From assembly GCF_023380025.1 (NCBI RefSeq), contig NZ_CP097253.1, forward strand, positions 434,001 to 498,000: DNA of 64,000 nucleotides, written 5' to 3'. This document shows, piece after piece, positions 1 through 10,487 of this stretch (positions are counted from its first letter, which is position 1; every line of letters begins with the position of its first letter). The DNA comes from Sphingomonas glaciei. Its GTDB lineage: Bacteria > Pseudomonadota > Alphaproteobacteria > Sphingomonadales > Sphingomonadaceae. Under the pieces are notes generated by a model. The model saw only the letters and a program-made list of their open reading frames with translations, did not search any database and was not told where the DNA came from. Both the position numbers and the translations under genes were made by a program.

Positions 1-3000
1 CGGTTGCCGCCGGCCCTGTGGCGAGACCTTGCCGATCAGCTTCCGCAGCTGACCTGGATCACGGATGGCGAAGGCCAGGCGGTCTGGTTCAACAAGCGCT
101 CCGTCGATTTCCTCGGTGTACCGCTAAAATCCTTGCTGGGCAGCGGATGGGGCGCTTCGATCCACCCCGATGCGCTGCCCCGGGTCCTTGCGGCGTGGCG
201 GCAGGCGGTGGAGAGCGGCACCAGCTTCGAATGCCATTATCCGCTGCGGGGCCACGATGGCCGCTTTCGCGACTTCCTCGCCCGTGCCGAGCCGCATCGC
301 GAGCCGGATGGCCGGATCAGCTATTGGTTCGGTACCAGTACCGATGTCACCGACCAGCGCGCGACCGAGGAGGAGGCCCGCGCGGCCGCCGAGGAGCTGG
401 AGGCGATCTATGCCACCGCGCCGATAGGGCTGACGATCCTCGACCGCGACATGCGCTTCGTCCGGATCAACGAGCGGCTGGCGGAGACCAACGGCAAGCC
501 GGTCGCCGAGCACCTTGGCCGAAGCGTCCGCGAGGTCCTTCCCGACCTTGCCGACCAGGCCGAGGATGCGCTTCGCCGGGTGTTCGCAGGCGAGGAATTG
601 AGCGGCCTCGAGATCAGCGGCGAGACCCCGGCCCAGCCCGGCGTTGTGCGGACCTGGCGCGAGAATTGGTTTCCGATCCGTGCCGCCAGCGGCGAGATCA
701 CCGGTGCCGCTATCTCGGCGGAGGAAATCACGGCGGCGAAGGACGCCGAACTCGCTCTGGCACGCTCCGAAGCGCAGTTCAGGACCCTCGCCGACGCGCT
801 TCCCGGAATCCTGTTCATCACCGCCGCGGAGGGCGGCAACAGCTACGTCAACGACACCTTCGCCAAATATACCGGCCTGCCGAAGGACAAGCTGCTCGGC
901 ACCGGCTGGACCGCCGCGCTTCATCCCGACGACCTCGGTCGCGTATGGGACTCGTGGAACGAGGCCGTCCGTAACGACAGCCGCTTCGACACCGAATATC
1001 GCATCCGCCGCCACGACGGCGACTATCGCTGGCAGGCCGTTAGCGCTCTTCGCGTTGACCTGCACGATGAAGGGCCCGAGCGGCGCTGGGTCGGGACCTG
1101 CATCGACATCCACGATCGCAAGCTGGTCGAGCAGGAGGTGCAGGAGGCCGAGGCCCGCTATCGCGCAGTGTTCGAGCAGGCCGGGGTCGGGGTGGCGCGC
1201 GTTTCTCCTGACGGCGTCTTCCTCGAGGTTAATGATCGCTATTGCCAGATCGTCCGGCGCAGCCGCGAGGATTTCCTCGGGTCAAGTTGGCAGCAGATCA
1301 CCCATCCTGACGATCTTGAAGCCGACCGTTCGAAGGCCGACGCCATGCGTCGTGGCGAGATCGGCGGCTATTCGGTCGAGAAGCGCTATCTTGCGCCGGA
1401 CGGGAGCGACACCTGGATCAATCTGACGGTGGGTGCCGAGTATGACGAGAAGGGGCAGTTGCTGTTCTTCATCCCGATCGTCGAAGATATCGGAGCTCGC
1501 AAGGCGGTCGAGGCGGCGCTGCGATCGAAGGAGGAGCGCTACCGGGCGCTGTTCGAATCGATGGAGCAGGGCTTCTGCACTATCCAGGTCACCTTCGACG
1601 ACGCGCAGAACCCGATCGACTATCGTTTCACCGAACTCAATCCAGCCTTCAGCCGCCACACCGGTCTTACCCCTGACGTCCTCAACCGCTCGGTTCGCGA
1701 GGCTGTCCCGGGCCTCGAGCAAAGCTGGTTCGAACGCTATGGCAACATCGCCCGAACCGGCCAGCACGAGCGCTTCGTCGAACATTCCGAAGCGCTCGGT
1801 CGCTGGTTCGAAGTCTATGCCTTTCCGATCGGCGACAGGTCCGAGAACAATGTCGCCATACTGTTCAGCGATGTCACCGAGCGGGTCGAACAGGAGAAAG
1901 CCCTCCGTCAGAGCGAACAGGAACTTCGGCTGCGACTGAACGCCATCCCGCAGATGGTGTGGTCGACCTTGCCCGACGGCTATCACGATTTCTACAACGA
2001 CCGCTGGTACGAATTCACCGGCACCCCGCTCGGGTCGACCGACGGCGAGGGGTGGAACGGGATGTTCCACCCCGAGGACCAGCCCCTGGCCTGGCAGCGC
2101 TGGAACCAGTCGCTCGCCACCGGCACGCCCTACGAGATCGAATATCGCCTGCGCCACCATACGGGCGCCTACCGCTGGGTGCTGGGACGAGCCCTGCCGA
2201 TCCGCAACGAAGCGGGCGAGATTGTGCGCTGGATGGGAACCTGCACCGATATCGACGACCGGATCGGGGCCGATCGTGCGCTCCAGGCAAGCGAGGCACG
2301 TCTGCGCGCGATCCTTGAAGCGGTGCCGGTCGGGCTCATGTTCTCGGATGCGGCCGGCAAGCTGACCGGAAGCAATCATCAGATCGCCGAGTTCCTTGGC
2401 CATTCGCTGGTCGAAAGCACGGACGTCGGCTCGTACCGCGACGATTACGTCGCTTATCACGGTGATGGGCGTCAGGTCGAAAGCAACGAATATCCGCTCT
2501 CTCGCGCACTTGCCGGGGAGGAGCGGCCCGAACTCGAATGCCAGGTTCGCCGCGGCGATGGAAACCTGCGCTGGCTACGCTATGTCGCCGCCCCGATCCG
2601 CGACGATCCGGACGGGCCGATCACCGGCGGCGTCGTCGCATCGATCGACATCGACCGCGAAAAGCGCCTGACCGAGGGCCTGGAGCGTGAGGTCGAGACG
2701 GTGATCGCCGAGCGTGAGGCCGCGCAGGAGGCGCTTCGCCAGAGCCAGAAGCTGGAGGCGATGGGGCAGCTGACCGGCGGCGTCGCGCACGACTTCAACA
2801 ACCTCCTCACCCCGATCATCGGCAGCCTGGACCTGCTTCAGCGTAAGCAAATCCTCGACGAGCGCACCGGAAGGCTGATCGACGGGGCGCTCGCCTCGGC
2901 CGAAAAGGCGAGGGTGCTGGTCCAGCGCCTGCTCGCCTTTGCCCGTCGCCAGCCGCTCAAGCCGCAGGCGATCGACCTTCGCCGGGTCGTCTCCGAGATG

Positions 3001-3837
3001 AGCGAACTGGTCGAATCGACCTCAGGTCCGCGGATCCGGGTCGTCACCCAATTGCCGCCCGAGTTGCCCGCCGCGCTGGCCGACGGCAACCAACTGGAAA
3101 TGGCGCTTCTGAACCTCAGCGTGAACGCCCGCGATGCGATGCCGGAAGGCGGCACGCTCAGCATTGCCGCGCGTGAGGAGGCGGAAGGCGCGGGCCGGCG
3201 GCTCGGGCTGCCCAGGCGCCCCCATGTCGTGCTGTCGGTCAGCGACACCGGCCTTGGCATGGACGAGGACACGCGTCGCCGCGCGATCGAACCCTTCTTT
3301 TCGACCAAGGGGATCGGCAAGGGCACGGGGCTGGGCCTCTCGATGGTTCACGGCCTCGCCGCACAACTTGGCGGCGCGCTCGACATCCGCTCGGCGCCGG
3401 GTCTCGGCACCAGCATCGAACTATGGCTGCCGCTGGCGGAGGAGGAAGCCTTGCACGGCCTCGGCGTCGCCACTGAGGCCGAGGCGCAGGGTGCTGGCAC
3501 GGTGCTGCTGGTCGATGACGAGGAATTGGTCCGCGCCTCCACCGCCGGCATGCTTGCCGACCTCGGCTATCGCGTGGTCGAAGCCGACAGCGGGGAGGCG
3601 GCGCTGGCGCTGGTAGGCGAGGGGTTACGGCCCAACCTGCTGGTTACCGACCAATTGATGCCCGGGCTGAGCGGGACCGACCTCGCGGTCCGCCTGCGCG
3701 AACAATTCGATGGGCTGCCGGTGCTGGTGATATCGGGCTATGCCGATCTCGACAGCCTGTCGCCGGCCTTTCCCCATCTCAGCAAGCCGTTCCGCCAGTC
3801 GGAGCTGTCGGCGGCGCTGGAGAAGGCCACTTCCTGA
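1..3837 (+). CDS. Multi-PAS hybrid sensor histidine kinase, 5' end outside window
   Basis: Signal-transduction kinase that would autophosphorylate on His and pass phosphate to its own receiver domain. The reading frame is open from base 1, so the true start is probably upstream; 1278 residues are visible. I count about seven PAS/PAC units (roughly residues 10-118, 132-245, 258-372, 385-500, 512-632, 640-755, 770-885), then a HisKA domain with the motif GGVAHDFNNLL (His930), a HATPase domain with GTGLGLSMV, and a C-terminal receiver with Asp1217 (VTDQLMPG) and Lys1262. No membrane segment is visible, so the seen part looks cytosolic. The ligand is unknown. No partner regulator adjoins it; argH begins 42 bp downstream. 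Confidence 0.9.
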   Translation, partial: RLPPALWRDLADQLPQLTWITDGEGQAVWFNKRSVDFLGVPLKSLLGSGWGASIHPDALPRVLAAWRQAVESGTSFECHYPLRGHDGRFRDFLARAEPHREPDGRISYWFGTSTDVTDQRATEEEARAAAEELEAIYATAPIGLTILDRDMRFVRINERLAETNGKPVAEHLGRSVREVLPDLADQAEDALRRVFAGEELSGLEISGETPAQPGVVRTWRENWFPIRAASGEITGAAISAEEITAAKDAELALARSEAQFRTLADALPGILFITAAEGGNSYVNDTFAKYTGLPKDKLLGTGWTAALHPDDLGRVWDSWNEAVRNDSRFDTEYRIRRHDGDYRWQAVSALRVDLHDEGPERRWVGTCIDIHDRKLVEQEVQEAEARYRAVFEQAGVGVARVSPDGVFLEVNDRYCQIVRRSREDFLGSSWQQITHPDDLEADRSKADAMRRGEIGGYSVEKRYLAPDGSDTWINLTVGAEYDEKGQLLFFIPIVEDIGARKAVEAALRSKEERYRALFESMEQGFCTIQVTFDDAQNPIDYRFTELNPAFSRHTGLTPDVLNRSVREAVPGLEQSWFERYGNIARTGQHERFVEHSEALGRWFEVYAFPIGDRSENNVAILFSDVTERVEQEKALRQSEQELRLRLNAIPQMVWSTLPDGYHDFYNDRWYEFTGTPLGSTDGEGWNGMFHPEDQPLAWQRWNQSLATGTPYEIEYRLRHHTGAYRWVLGRALPIRNEAGEIVRWMGTCTDIDDRIGADRALQASEARLRAILEAVPVGLMFSDAAGKLTGSNHQIAEFLGHSLVESTDVGSYRDDYVAYHGDGRQVESNEYPLSRALAGEERPELECQVRRGDGNLRWLRYVAAPIRDDPDGPITGGVVASIDIDREKRLTEGLEREVETVIAEREAAQEALRQSQKLEAMGQLTGGVAHDFNNLLTPIIGSLDLLQRKQILDERTGRLIDGALASAEKARVLVQRLLAFARRQPLKPQAIDLRRVVSEMSELVESTSGPRIRVVTQLPPELPAALADGNQLEMALLNLSVNARDAMPEGGTLSIAAREEAEGAGRRLGLPRRPHVVLSVSDTGLGMDEDTRRRAIEPFFSTKGIGKGTGLGLSMVHGLAAQLGGALDIRSAPGLGTSIELWLPLAEEEALHGLGVATEAEAQGAGTVLLVDDEELVRASTAGMLADLGYRVVEADSGEAALALVGEGLRPNLLVTDQLMPGLSGTDLAVRLREQFDGLPVLVISGYADLDSLSPAFPHLSKPFRQSELSAALEKATS

Positions 3838-3879
3838 GCCGATTGTCTCCTGCGCCGCGGCGCTTATACCCCGGCCCCC

Positions 3880-5265
3880 ATGAGCAGCAGCAACAAGATG
3901 TGGGGTGGGCGGTTCGCGGCCGGCCCGTCCGAGGTCATGCAGGCGATCAACGCCTCGCTGCCGGTCGACCGGCGGATGTGGCGCGAGGATCTCGCCGGAT
4001 CGCGCGCCCATGCCGCCATGCTGCGCGACCAGGGCATCATCGGAGCCGAGGATGCCGCGGCGATCCTGTCGGGGCTCGAGACCATTGCCAGCGAATTTGA
4101 GCGGGACGGACCGCCGAGCGACGTGGCCCTGGAGGACATCCACATGGCGGTGGAGAGCCGCCTTGCCGAGCTGATCGGCTCGGCGGCTGGGCGCCTTCAC
4201 ACTGCCCGCTCGCGCAATGATCAGGTGGCGACCGCCTTCCGCTTGTGGGTGCGCGGGGCTTGCCGCGAAGCAGCCGAGGCAATCGTCAGGCTGCAATCGG
4301 TGCTGGTCGCCCGCGCCGACGAACATGCCGACACCCTCATGCCCGGCTTCACCCACCTTCAGGTCGCGCAGCCGGTGACGCTCGGCCATCATCTCTTCGC
4401 TTATGTCGAGATGCTGCAACGTGACGTGTCACGCTTCTACGCCGCCGACGAGCGGGCGGGGGAGTGCCCGCTTGGCGCTGCGGCGCTGGCCGGCACCGGC
4501 TTTCCGATTGATCGCGAGGCAACAGCCGCTGCACTCGGGTTCGATCAACCGACCGCCAATAGCCTCGACAGCGTCTCGGACCGCGACTTCGCGCTCGATT
4601 ACATGGCCGCCGCCGCCCAGTGCAGCCTGCACCTGTCGCGCCTGGCCGAAGAGCTAATCAACTGGGCCAGCCCGCCATTCGGCTTCGTCCAGCTCAGCGA
4701 CCAATGGTCGACCGGAAGCTCGATCATGCCGCAGAAACGCAATCCCGACGCGGCGGAGCTGGTGCGCGGCCATTCGGGGCGTATCGTCGGCCTGTTCACC
4801 GGGCTTATGATCACCATGAAGGGCCTCCCGCTGGCCTATTCGAAGGACATGCAGGACGACAAGGCGCCGACCTTCGAGGCGCACGACCTGCTGGCGCTGA
4901 GCCTCACCGCGCTGGCCGGCTCGGTCGAAAGCGCCACCTTCAAGCCCGCCCGGATGCGCGAAGTCGCGGCGCAGGGCTTCGCCACCGCCACCGACCTCGC
5001 CGACTGGCTGGTCCGTGAGGCCGGCGTGCCTTTCCGGGAAGCGCATCACATCACCGGCCGCGCGGTAAAGGCGGCGGAGGATGCGGGGTGCGACCTTGCC
5101 GACCTGCCGCTGGACGCGCTGCAGCAGATCGACCCGCGCATCGACGCCACCGTCTACGACGTGCTCAGCGTCGAAGCCTCGGTCGCCAGCCGCACCAGCT
5201 ATGGCGGCACCGCGCCGGCCTGCGTACGCGACCAGGTCGCGCGGTGGAAGGAGCGGCTCGCCTAG
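3880..5265 (+). CDS. argH: Argininosuccinate lyase
   Basis: Splits argininosuccinate into arginine and fumarate, the last step of arginine synthesis, in the cytosol. At 461 residues it has the normal family length. The fumarase/lyase signature [12 protein letters not shown] lies at residues 279-290 and holds the catalytic serine loop; TARSRNDQ is at 108-115. The ATG at 3880 has no clear Shine-Dalgarno but no better start exists. The gene is convergent with argG, the stops being only 2 bp apart, and lies on the strand opposite the other arginine genes. It could be read through from the upstream kinase, or have its own promoter in the 42-bp gap. Confidence 0.97.
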   Translation: MSSSNKMWGGRFAAGPSEVMQAINASLPVDRRMWREDLAGSRAHAAMLRDQGIIGAEDAAAILSGLETIASEFERDGPPSDVALEDIHMAVESRLAELIGSAAGRLHTARSRNDQVATAFRLWVRGACREAAEAIVRLQSVLVARADEHADTLMPGFTHLQVAQPVTLGHHLFAYVEMLQRDVSRFYAADERAGECPLGAAALAGTGFPIDREATAAALGFDQPTANSLDSVSDRDFALDYMAAAAQCSLHLSRLAEELINWASPPFGFVQLSDQWSTGSSIMPQKRNPDAAELVRGHSGRIVGLFTGLMITMKGLPLAYSKDMQDDKAPTFEAHDLLALSLTALAGSVESATFKPARMREVAAQGFATATDLADWLVREAGVPFREAHHITGRAVKAAEDAGCDLADLPLDALQQIDPRIDATVYDVLSVEASVASRTSYGGTAPACVRDQVARWKERLA

Positions 5266-5267
5266 AT

Positions 5268-6491
5268 TCAGCGAGCGACTTTCTTGGCCCGCTGCGCCGC
5301 AATCCGCAGCCGCAGCGCATTCAGCCGGATGAACCCCGCCGCGTCGCGCTGGTCGTAGGAGCCCGAACCTTCCTCGAAGGTCACCAGGTCCTCGTCGTAG
5401 AGCGAGTAGGCGCTGTCGCGGCCAATCACCGTGGCGTTGCCCTTGTAGAGCTTCATCCGTACCTGGCCGCTGACCATCTCCTGGCTCTTGTCGATCAGCG
5501 CCTGCAGCATCTCGCGCTCGGGGGCGAACCAGAAGCCGTTGTAGATCAGGCTGGCGTAGCGCGGCATGATCGAGTCCTTGAGGTGCATCGCCCCGCCGTC
5601 GAGCGTGATGCTCTCGATACCGCGATGCGCGGCGAGCAGGATGGTCCCGCCCGGCGTTTCGTACACTCCGCGGCTCTTCATGCCGACGAAGCGATTCTCG
5701 ACGAGGTCGAGGCGCCCGATGCCATTGTCGCGCCCGAGCTCGTTGAGTTTGGTCAGCAGCGCCGCCGGTGACAGCGCCACGCCGTCGATCGCGACCGGAT
5801 CGCCACGCTCGAAATCGATAGTGATTTCGGTCGGGGTGTCGGGCGCATCCTCGGGGGAGATGGTGCGCTGGTGGACATATTCGGGTGCCTCGACGCTCGG
5901 ATCCTCGAGCACCTTTCCCTCGCTCGACGAGTGAAGCAGGTTGGCGTCGATCGAGAAAGGGCTTTCGCCGCGTTTGTCCTTGGCGATCGGGATCTGGTTC
6001 TTCTCGGCGAAGTCGATCAGCTGCTCGCGGCTGGCGAACTCCCATTCGCGCCACGGGGCGATGACCCGGATGTCGGGCTCCAGCGCATAATAACCGAGCT
6101 CGAATCGGACCTGGTCGTTGCCCTTTCCGGTCGCGCCGTGACAGACGGCGTCGGCGCCGACCTGACGCGCGATCTCGATCTGGCGCTTGGCGATCAGCGG
6201 CCGCGCGATCGAAGTACCGAGCAGGTACTGGCCCTCGTAGACGGTGTTGGCGCGGAACATCGGGAAGACGAAGTCGCGCACGAACACTTCCTGCACATCC
6301 TCGATGAAGATGTTCTCAGGCTTCACCCCGAGCAACTCGGCCTTGCGCCGTGCCGGCTCGACCTCCTCGCCCTGGCCAAGGTCGGCGGTGAAGGTCACCA
6401 CCTCCGCGTCATACTCGGTCTGCAGCCACTTGAGGATGATCGAGGTGTCGAGCCCGCCCGAATAAGCGAGTACGACCTTGAGCTTAGCCAT
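5268..6491 (-). CDS. argG: Argininosuccinate synthase
   Basis: Joins citrulline and aspartate with ATP to make argininosuccinate. It is 407 residues, a typical size. The N-terminal PP-loop ATP-binding motif AYSGGLDTS is at residues 9-17, and [14 protein letters not shown], the second family signature, is near residue 115. It is the last gene of the argC-argJ-argB-argF-argG operon, starting 6 bp after the argF stop, so it is almost certainly co-transcribed and probably controlled from the ARG-box region upstream of argC. Confidence 0.97.
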   Translation of the reverse strand: MAKLKVVLAYSGGLDTSIILKWLQTEYDAEVVTFTADLGQGEEVEPARRKAELLGVKPENIFIEDVQEVFVRDFVFPMFRANTVYEGQYLLGTSIARPLIAKRQIEIARQVGADAVCHGATGKGNDQVRFELGYYALEPDIRVIAPWREWEFASREQLIDFAEKNQIPIAKDKRGESPFSIDANLLHSSSEGKVLEDPSVEAPEYVHQRTISPEDAPDTPTEITIDFERGDPVAIDGVALSPAALLTKLNELGRDNGIGRLDLVENRFVGMKSRGVYETPGGTILLAAHRGIESITLDGGAMHLKDSIMPRYASLIYNGFWFAPEREMLQALIDKSQEMVSGQVRMKLYKGNATVIGRDSAYSLYDEDLVTFEEGSGSYDQRDAAGFIRLNALRLRIAAQRAKKVAR

Positions 6492-6497
6492 GGTTGT

Positions 6498-7358
6498 TCA
6501 GTCCTGCTGCAAAAGCCACATCAGCGCGCCGCGCGCCGTGTGCATCCGGTTTTCGGCCTGGCGCCAGATCGCGCTCCTCGGCCCGTCGATGACCCCCGCG
6601 GTCACTTCCTCGCCGCGCCGCGCCGGCAGGCAGTGGAGGAACCAGGCGTCCGGGGCCGAGGCCATCAGTGCTTCGTCGACCTGGTAGGCGGCAAGGTCGG
6701 CCATCCGCCGTTCTGTTTCGCTGTCCTGGCCCATCGAGACGAAGACGTCGCTGTAGACGATGTTGGCGCCAGCCACGGCCGACTGGTCGGCGGTCTGGAT
6801 GATGCCGTCGGGCGCGTCGGAAAGCTGATAGCCCTCCGGCGCGATGATGGTCAGTTCGGCGCCAAGCGCGGCGCAGCCCTGCGCCAGGCTGCGCGCGACA
6901 TTGTTGTCGCCGTCACCGACATAGGCGACCTTCAAGCCCTCGATCCGGCCGCACAGCTGGCGGATGGTGAGGAGGTCGGCGAGGCCCTGCAACGGGTGCT
7001 CGGTGCCGGACAGCATGTTGACCACCGGCACTGGGCTCGCGGCCGCCAGCGCCTGCAGGAGGCCGTGATCGAAGACGCGGGCGCAGATCACGCCGTGATA
7101 GCAGGCCAGCGTCCGGGCGACGTCCTCGACGCTTTCCCGGGTGCCGATGCCGAGCTCGCCCGCGGTCAGGTAGATCGGGTGGCCGCCAAGCTGATGGACC
7201 GCCAGCTCCATCGAATTGCGGGTCCGCGCGCTGGGCTTCTCGAAATAAAGCGCGGCGCCCTTGCCGGCGAGCAGCGGGGCAGGGGGCGCTTCGGCCAGCG
7301 CCAGCATGTCCTCGATGTCGGCGCGGGACAGGCCGGCGAGGGTCAGGAGGTCGCTCAC
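6498..7358 (-). CDS. argF: Ornithine carbamoyltransferase
   Basis: Transfers carbamoyl from carbamoyl phosphate to ornithine to give citrulline. The start chosen is GTG at 7358, whose GTGA overlaps the argB stop by 4 bp; a longer frame upstream only copies argB in another frame. This gives 286 residues, slightly short for the family. The carbamoyl-phosphate loop reads SARTRNS (43-49) where STRTR is usual. HPLQGLAD (121-128) and the ornithine loop HCLPARRGEEV (from His242) are intact, so the protein should be active. Fourth gene of the arg operon. Confidence 0.95.
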   Translation of the reverse strand: MSDLLTLAGLSRADIEDMLALAEAPPAPLLAGKGAALYFEKPSARTRNSMELAVHQLGGHPIYLTAGELGIGTRESVEDVARTLACYHGVICARVFDHGLLQALAAASPVPVVNMLSGTEHPLQGLADLLTIRQLCGRIEGLKVAYVGDGDNNVARSLAQGCAALGAELTIIAPEGYQLSDAPDGIIQTADQSAVAGANIVYSDVFVSMGQDSETERRMADLAAYQVDEALMASAPDAWFLHCLPARRGEEVTAGVIDGPRSAIWRQAENRMHTARGALMWLLQQD

Positions 7359-8293
7359 CAGCTCTTTTCCTTCTGGATCATGGTTCCGATCCCGTGCCGG
7401 GTCAGCAACTCGATCAGCAGGGCGTGCGGCACCCGCCCGTCGATGATGTGGGCGTAGGGCACGCCGCCCTCGACCGCGTCGAGGCAAGCGGTAAGCTTGG
7501 GGATCATGCCTCCGCCGACGCTGTCGTGGGCGATTCGCTCGCGCAGTTCGGCGGCGGTCAGGCGCGGGACCAGGCTGGTCTCGTCCTTGGCATCTTCCAG
7601 CAGCCCGGGCGCGGCGGTCAGATAAACGATCTTCTCCGCGCCCATCGCGATGGCGATCGCCTTGGCCGCTTCGTCGGCATTGACGTTGAACGGCTGGCCG
7701 GTCTCGTCGGCGCCGATGGTCGAGACCACCGGGACCATCCCGCTGTCGAGCAGACGCAGCAGATGCTCGGCGCGGACCTCGGTGACATCACCGACGAAGC
7801 CGAGCGACGCGTCGCGCTGGGTGACGCGCAGCAGGCCGGCATCCTCGCCCGACACGCCCAGGGCGACCGGTTCGGCGCCCGCCTCGCCGTTGATCGTGGC
7901 GACGAGGTCGCGGTTGATCTTCCCGACGAGCACCATGCGGACGATTTCCAGCGTCTCGGCGTCGGTGACCCGAAGGCCGCTGCGGAATTCTGGTTCCTTG
8001 CCGACCCGGCGCAGCATCGCATCGACCTGCGGCCCGCCGCCGTGCACCAGCACGCAGCGCACCCCGACCGAGCGGAGCAGCAGGACGTCCTGCGCCAGCG
8101 CGCGGTCGCTTTCGGGATCGATCGCCGCGCCGCCCAGCTTCACCACCACCGACTTGCCGGCGAACTGCTGGATGTAGGGCAGCGCTTCGACGAGGATCTC
8201 GGCGGTGCCAGTCGGAGTGACCAGGCCATTCGCCAGCCCGTCGCCATGGCTGCTCGCCGTCGCCGGCACGTCGAGGGACAGGACTTCGCTCAT
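7355..8293 (-). CDS. argB: Acetylglutamate kinase
   Basis: Phosphorylates N-acetylglutamate with ATP, the second step of the acetylated ornithine pathway. It has 312 residues, with the amino-acid-kinase motifs VVKLGGAAI and VLVHGGGPQV in the N-terminal half. The ATG at 8293 overlaps the argJ stop by 4 bp (ATGA), and its own stop overlaps the argF start in the same way. In many bacteria PII protein relieves arginine inhibition of this enzyme; a glnB gene is present at 62714-63052, but an interaction here is inference only. Confidence 0.96.
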   Translation of the reverse strand: MSEVLSLDVPATASSHGDGLANGLVTPTGTAEILVEALPYIQQFAGKSVVVKLGGAAIDPESDRALAQDVLLLRSVGVRCVLVHGGGPQVDAMLRRVGKEPEFRSGLRVTDAETLEIVRMVLVGKINRDLVATINGEAGAEPVALGVSGEDAGLLRVTQRDASLGFVGDVTEVRAEHLLRLLDSGMVPVVSTIGADETGQPFNVNADEAAKAIAIAMGAEKIVYLTAAPGLLEDAKDETSLVPRLTAAELRERIAHDSVGGGMIPKLTACLDAVEGGVPYAHIIDGRVPHALLIELLTRHGIGTMIQKEKSW

Positions 8294-9453
8294 GAGGTCA
8301 CGCTATTCTCTTTGATGTAGCCGGGGCCGAGGTCGACCCCGATCACCCGCGCCTGGCCGCTGCCGGCGCCGAGGTTGACCTCGATCCGGAACTCCTGGCC
8401 CAGCATATGCTCGGTCAACGCCTGCGCATCATGCGCGCAATTGGTGCCGCCCTGCGCGACCTTGATCCCGCCATAGCTGACGAAGCTCTTGTCGACGTCG
8501 AGCGCGACCCCGGCCGAGCCTGCCGCCGCCAGCAGCCGGCCCCAATAAGGGTCCGCGCCGTACCAGCTGCATTTGACGAGATTATTCTCGGCGATGTTTT
8601 TGGCCGCGGTCCGCGCCTCGGCGTCGCTGGCGGCGCCGGTGACATGGAGGTGGGCGAGGCGGGTCATGCCCTCGGCGTCATGCGCCATCTTCAGCGTCAG
8701 CTGACGGCAGGCTTCTTCGACTGCGCGGCCGAAGCCGTCGAGGTCGGACGGGGCGCCGCACCGGCCGCTGGCGAACAGCATCGCGGTATCATTGGTGGAG
8801 GTAGCGCCATCGACGTTGAGCGTGTTGAAGGTCGCGTCGCTGGCCGTCTTCAACATCGCTTGCAGCGTCTCGTGGGGAACGTCGGCGTCGGTTGTGAGGA
8901 ACGCCAGCATGGTCGCCATGTTCGGCGCGATCATGCCGCAGCCCTTGGCCATGCCGCCGATCGTCCAACCATCGCCCTGCACCACGAATTCCTTGGCGAC
9001 ATGGTCGGTGGTAAGGATGCCCTTGGCCGCCTCGTCGCCGCCCTCGACAGACAGTGCGGCGCCGAGCTTCGGAATGGCCGGCAGGATCACGTCCATCGGC
9101 AGCGGCGTACCGATGATCCCGGTCGAGCAGACCAGCACCCCCGCCGCGTCTATCCCCAGCGCTCGTGCTGTCGCCACGCCCATCGCCCGCGCGTCATCGA
9201 GCCCGGCGGCTCCCGTGCCCGCATTGGCATTGCCGCTGTTGACGACCACCGCCGCCGCACGGCCGCCATTGGCCTGCAACAGATCGCGGTCGAGGCTGAC
9301 CGGCGGGGCGCAGAACTTGTTCTGGGTAAAGACCGCGGCGCAGGTGACGGGCTGCCGGTCCTCGGTCGCGAGCAGCGCCATGTCGGGCCGCGACTTCTTG
9401 ATGCCGGCGTGAAGCCCGGCAGCGACGAAGCCCTTGGGAACGGTAACGCTCAT
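8290..9453 (-). CDS. argJ: Bifunctional glutamate N-acetyltransferase / ornithine acetyltransferase
   Basis: Moves acetyl from N-acetylornithine to glutamate, recycling the acetyl group; bifunctional members also use acetyl-CoA. It is 387 residues. The self-cleavage site is the conserved PNMATML stretch, with the expected cut between Ala180 and Thr181, Thr181 becoming the catalytic nucleophile of the beta chain. KGCGMIAPNMATMLAF and DGATSTNDT are both intact. It overlaps argC and argB by 4 bp each. ArgJ makes a separate ArgA unnecessary. argD (acetylornithine aminotransferase) is missing from the window and must lie elsewhere. Confidence 0.96.
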   Translation of the reverse strand: MSVTVPKGFVAAGLHAGIKKSRPDMALLATEDRQPVTCAAVFTQNKFCAPPVSLDRDLLQANGGRAAAVVVNSGNANAGTGAAGLDDARAMGVATARALGIDAAGVLVCSTGIIGTPLPMDVILPAIPKLGAALSVEGGDEAAKGILTTDHVAKEFVVQGDGWTIGGMAKGCGMIAPNMATMLAFLTTDADVPHETLQAMLKTASDATFNTLNVDGATSTNDTAMLFASGRCGAPSDLDGFGRAVEEACRQLTLKMAHDAEGMTRLAHLHVTGAASDAEARTAAKNIAENNLVKCSWYGADPYWGRLLAAAGSAGVALDVDKSFVSYGGIKVAQGGTNCAHDAQALTEHMLGQEFRIEVNLGAGSGQARVIGVDLGPGYIKENSVTS

Positions 9454-10466
9454 GGAAACACTCCTTCGGCCGTCAGCCCGGCGGTCTCATCGAGGCCCAG
9501 CATCAGGTTGGCGCATTGAATCATCTGCCCGGCCGCGCCCTTGCCGAGATTGTCTATCGCCCCCAGCGCCAGCACGCGTCCGGTGCGCGGGTCATAACGG
9601 GCGGTGACGACGGCGCCGTTACTTCCCGACACCCACTTGGTCGCGGGGGGATCGTCACTGACCCGCACAAAGGGCTCAGCGGCGTAGGCGGCGCGAAGCG
9701 CTTGCAGGGGCTCGTCCGCCGCCATCGCTCGCGTCGCCGTCGCATAACAGGTGGCGAGGATGCCGCGGGTCATCGGCGCCAAGTGCGGGGTAAACAGCAC
9801 GGTTCCGCCCAGCGCCTGCTCCATTTCGGCGGTATGGCGGTGGTTGAGCAGGCCATATGCGGCGAAGCTTCCGTCGACGGTGTTGAAAGCGGTGCCTTCC
9901 TTGACTGCCCGGCCAGCGCCGCTGACCCCGCTTGCGGCGTCGACGATTAGACTGACCGGATCGACCAGCCCGGCATCGACCAGGGGCTTCAGTGCGAGAA
10001 TGGTTGCGGTCGGATAGCAGCCGGCCGCCGCCACCGCCCGAGCCGAGCGGATCGCCTCGCGGTGCAATTCGGGAATGCCGTAGACGAATTGATCGAGCAG
10101 CTGCGGCGCCTGATGCGCTTCGCCATACCAGGTTGCATAAACCTGCGGATCATGCAGGCGGAAATCGGCCCCGAGGTCGACCAGCCGGGCCCCGCTGGCT
10201 AGAATCGTCTCGGCCCAGCGCTGGCTTTCGCCGTGGGGGAGGGCGGCAAATACCAGGTCGATGCCGTCCAGCGCTTCGGGCTTGAAGCGCGCGACTTCCA
10301 ATGCCGCCGTCACTCCGCCGATGTGCGGGTGTACCGAGCCCAGCCTCTGCCCGGCCTTGCTGTCCCCGAACAGGCGCGTCGCCCTAATTCCCGGATGACG
10401 GGAAAGAAGCCGGAGCAGTTCGCCGCCGACATAGCCGGAAGCGCCGAGGATGGCGGATCGAATCAT
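9450..10466 (-). CDS. argC: N-acetyl-gamma-glutamyl-phosphate reductase
   Basis: NADPH-dependent reduction of N-acetylglutamyl phosphate to the semialdehyde, the third step to arginine. It is 338 residues, with an N-terminal nucleotide-binding motif GASGYVGGELLRLL and catalytic Cys150 in AAAGCYPTA. First gene of the argCJBFG operon. Its ATG at 10466 is only 57 bp from the divergent argR start, and the space between holds tandem ARG-box-like palindromes, so repression by ArgR is likely. No strong Shine-Dalgarno is visible; a very short leader is possible. Confidence 0.96.
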   Translation of the reverse strand: MIRSAILGASGYVGGELLRLLSRHPGIRATRLFGDSKAGQRLGSVHPHIGGVTAALEVARFKPEALDGIDLVFAALPHGESQRWAETILASGARLVDLGADFRLHDPQVYATWYGEAHQAPQLLDQFVYGIPELHREAIRSARAVAAAGCYPTATILALKPLVDAGLVDPVSLIVDAASGVSGAGRAVKEGTAFNTVDGSFAAYGLLNHRHTAEMEQALGGTVLFTPHLAPMTRGILATCYATATRAMAADEPLQALRAAYAAEPFVRVSDDPPATKWVSGSNGAVVTARYDPRTGRVLALGAIDNLGKGAAGQMIQCANLMLGLDETAGLTAEGVFP

Positions 10467-10487
10467 GGGAAAGGGGCTATGGTCGCG

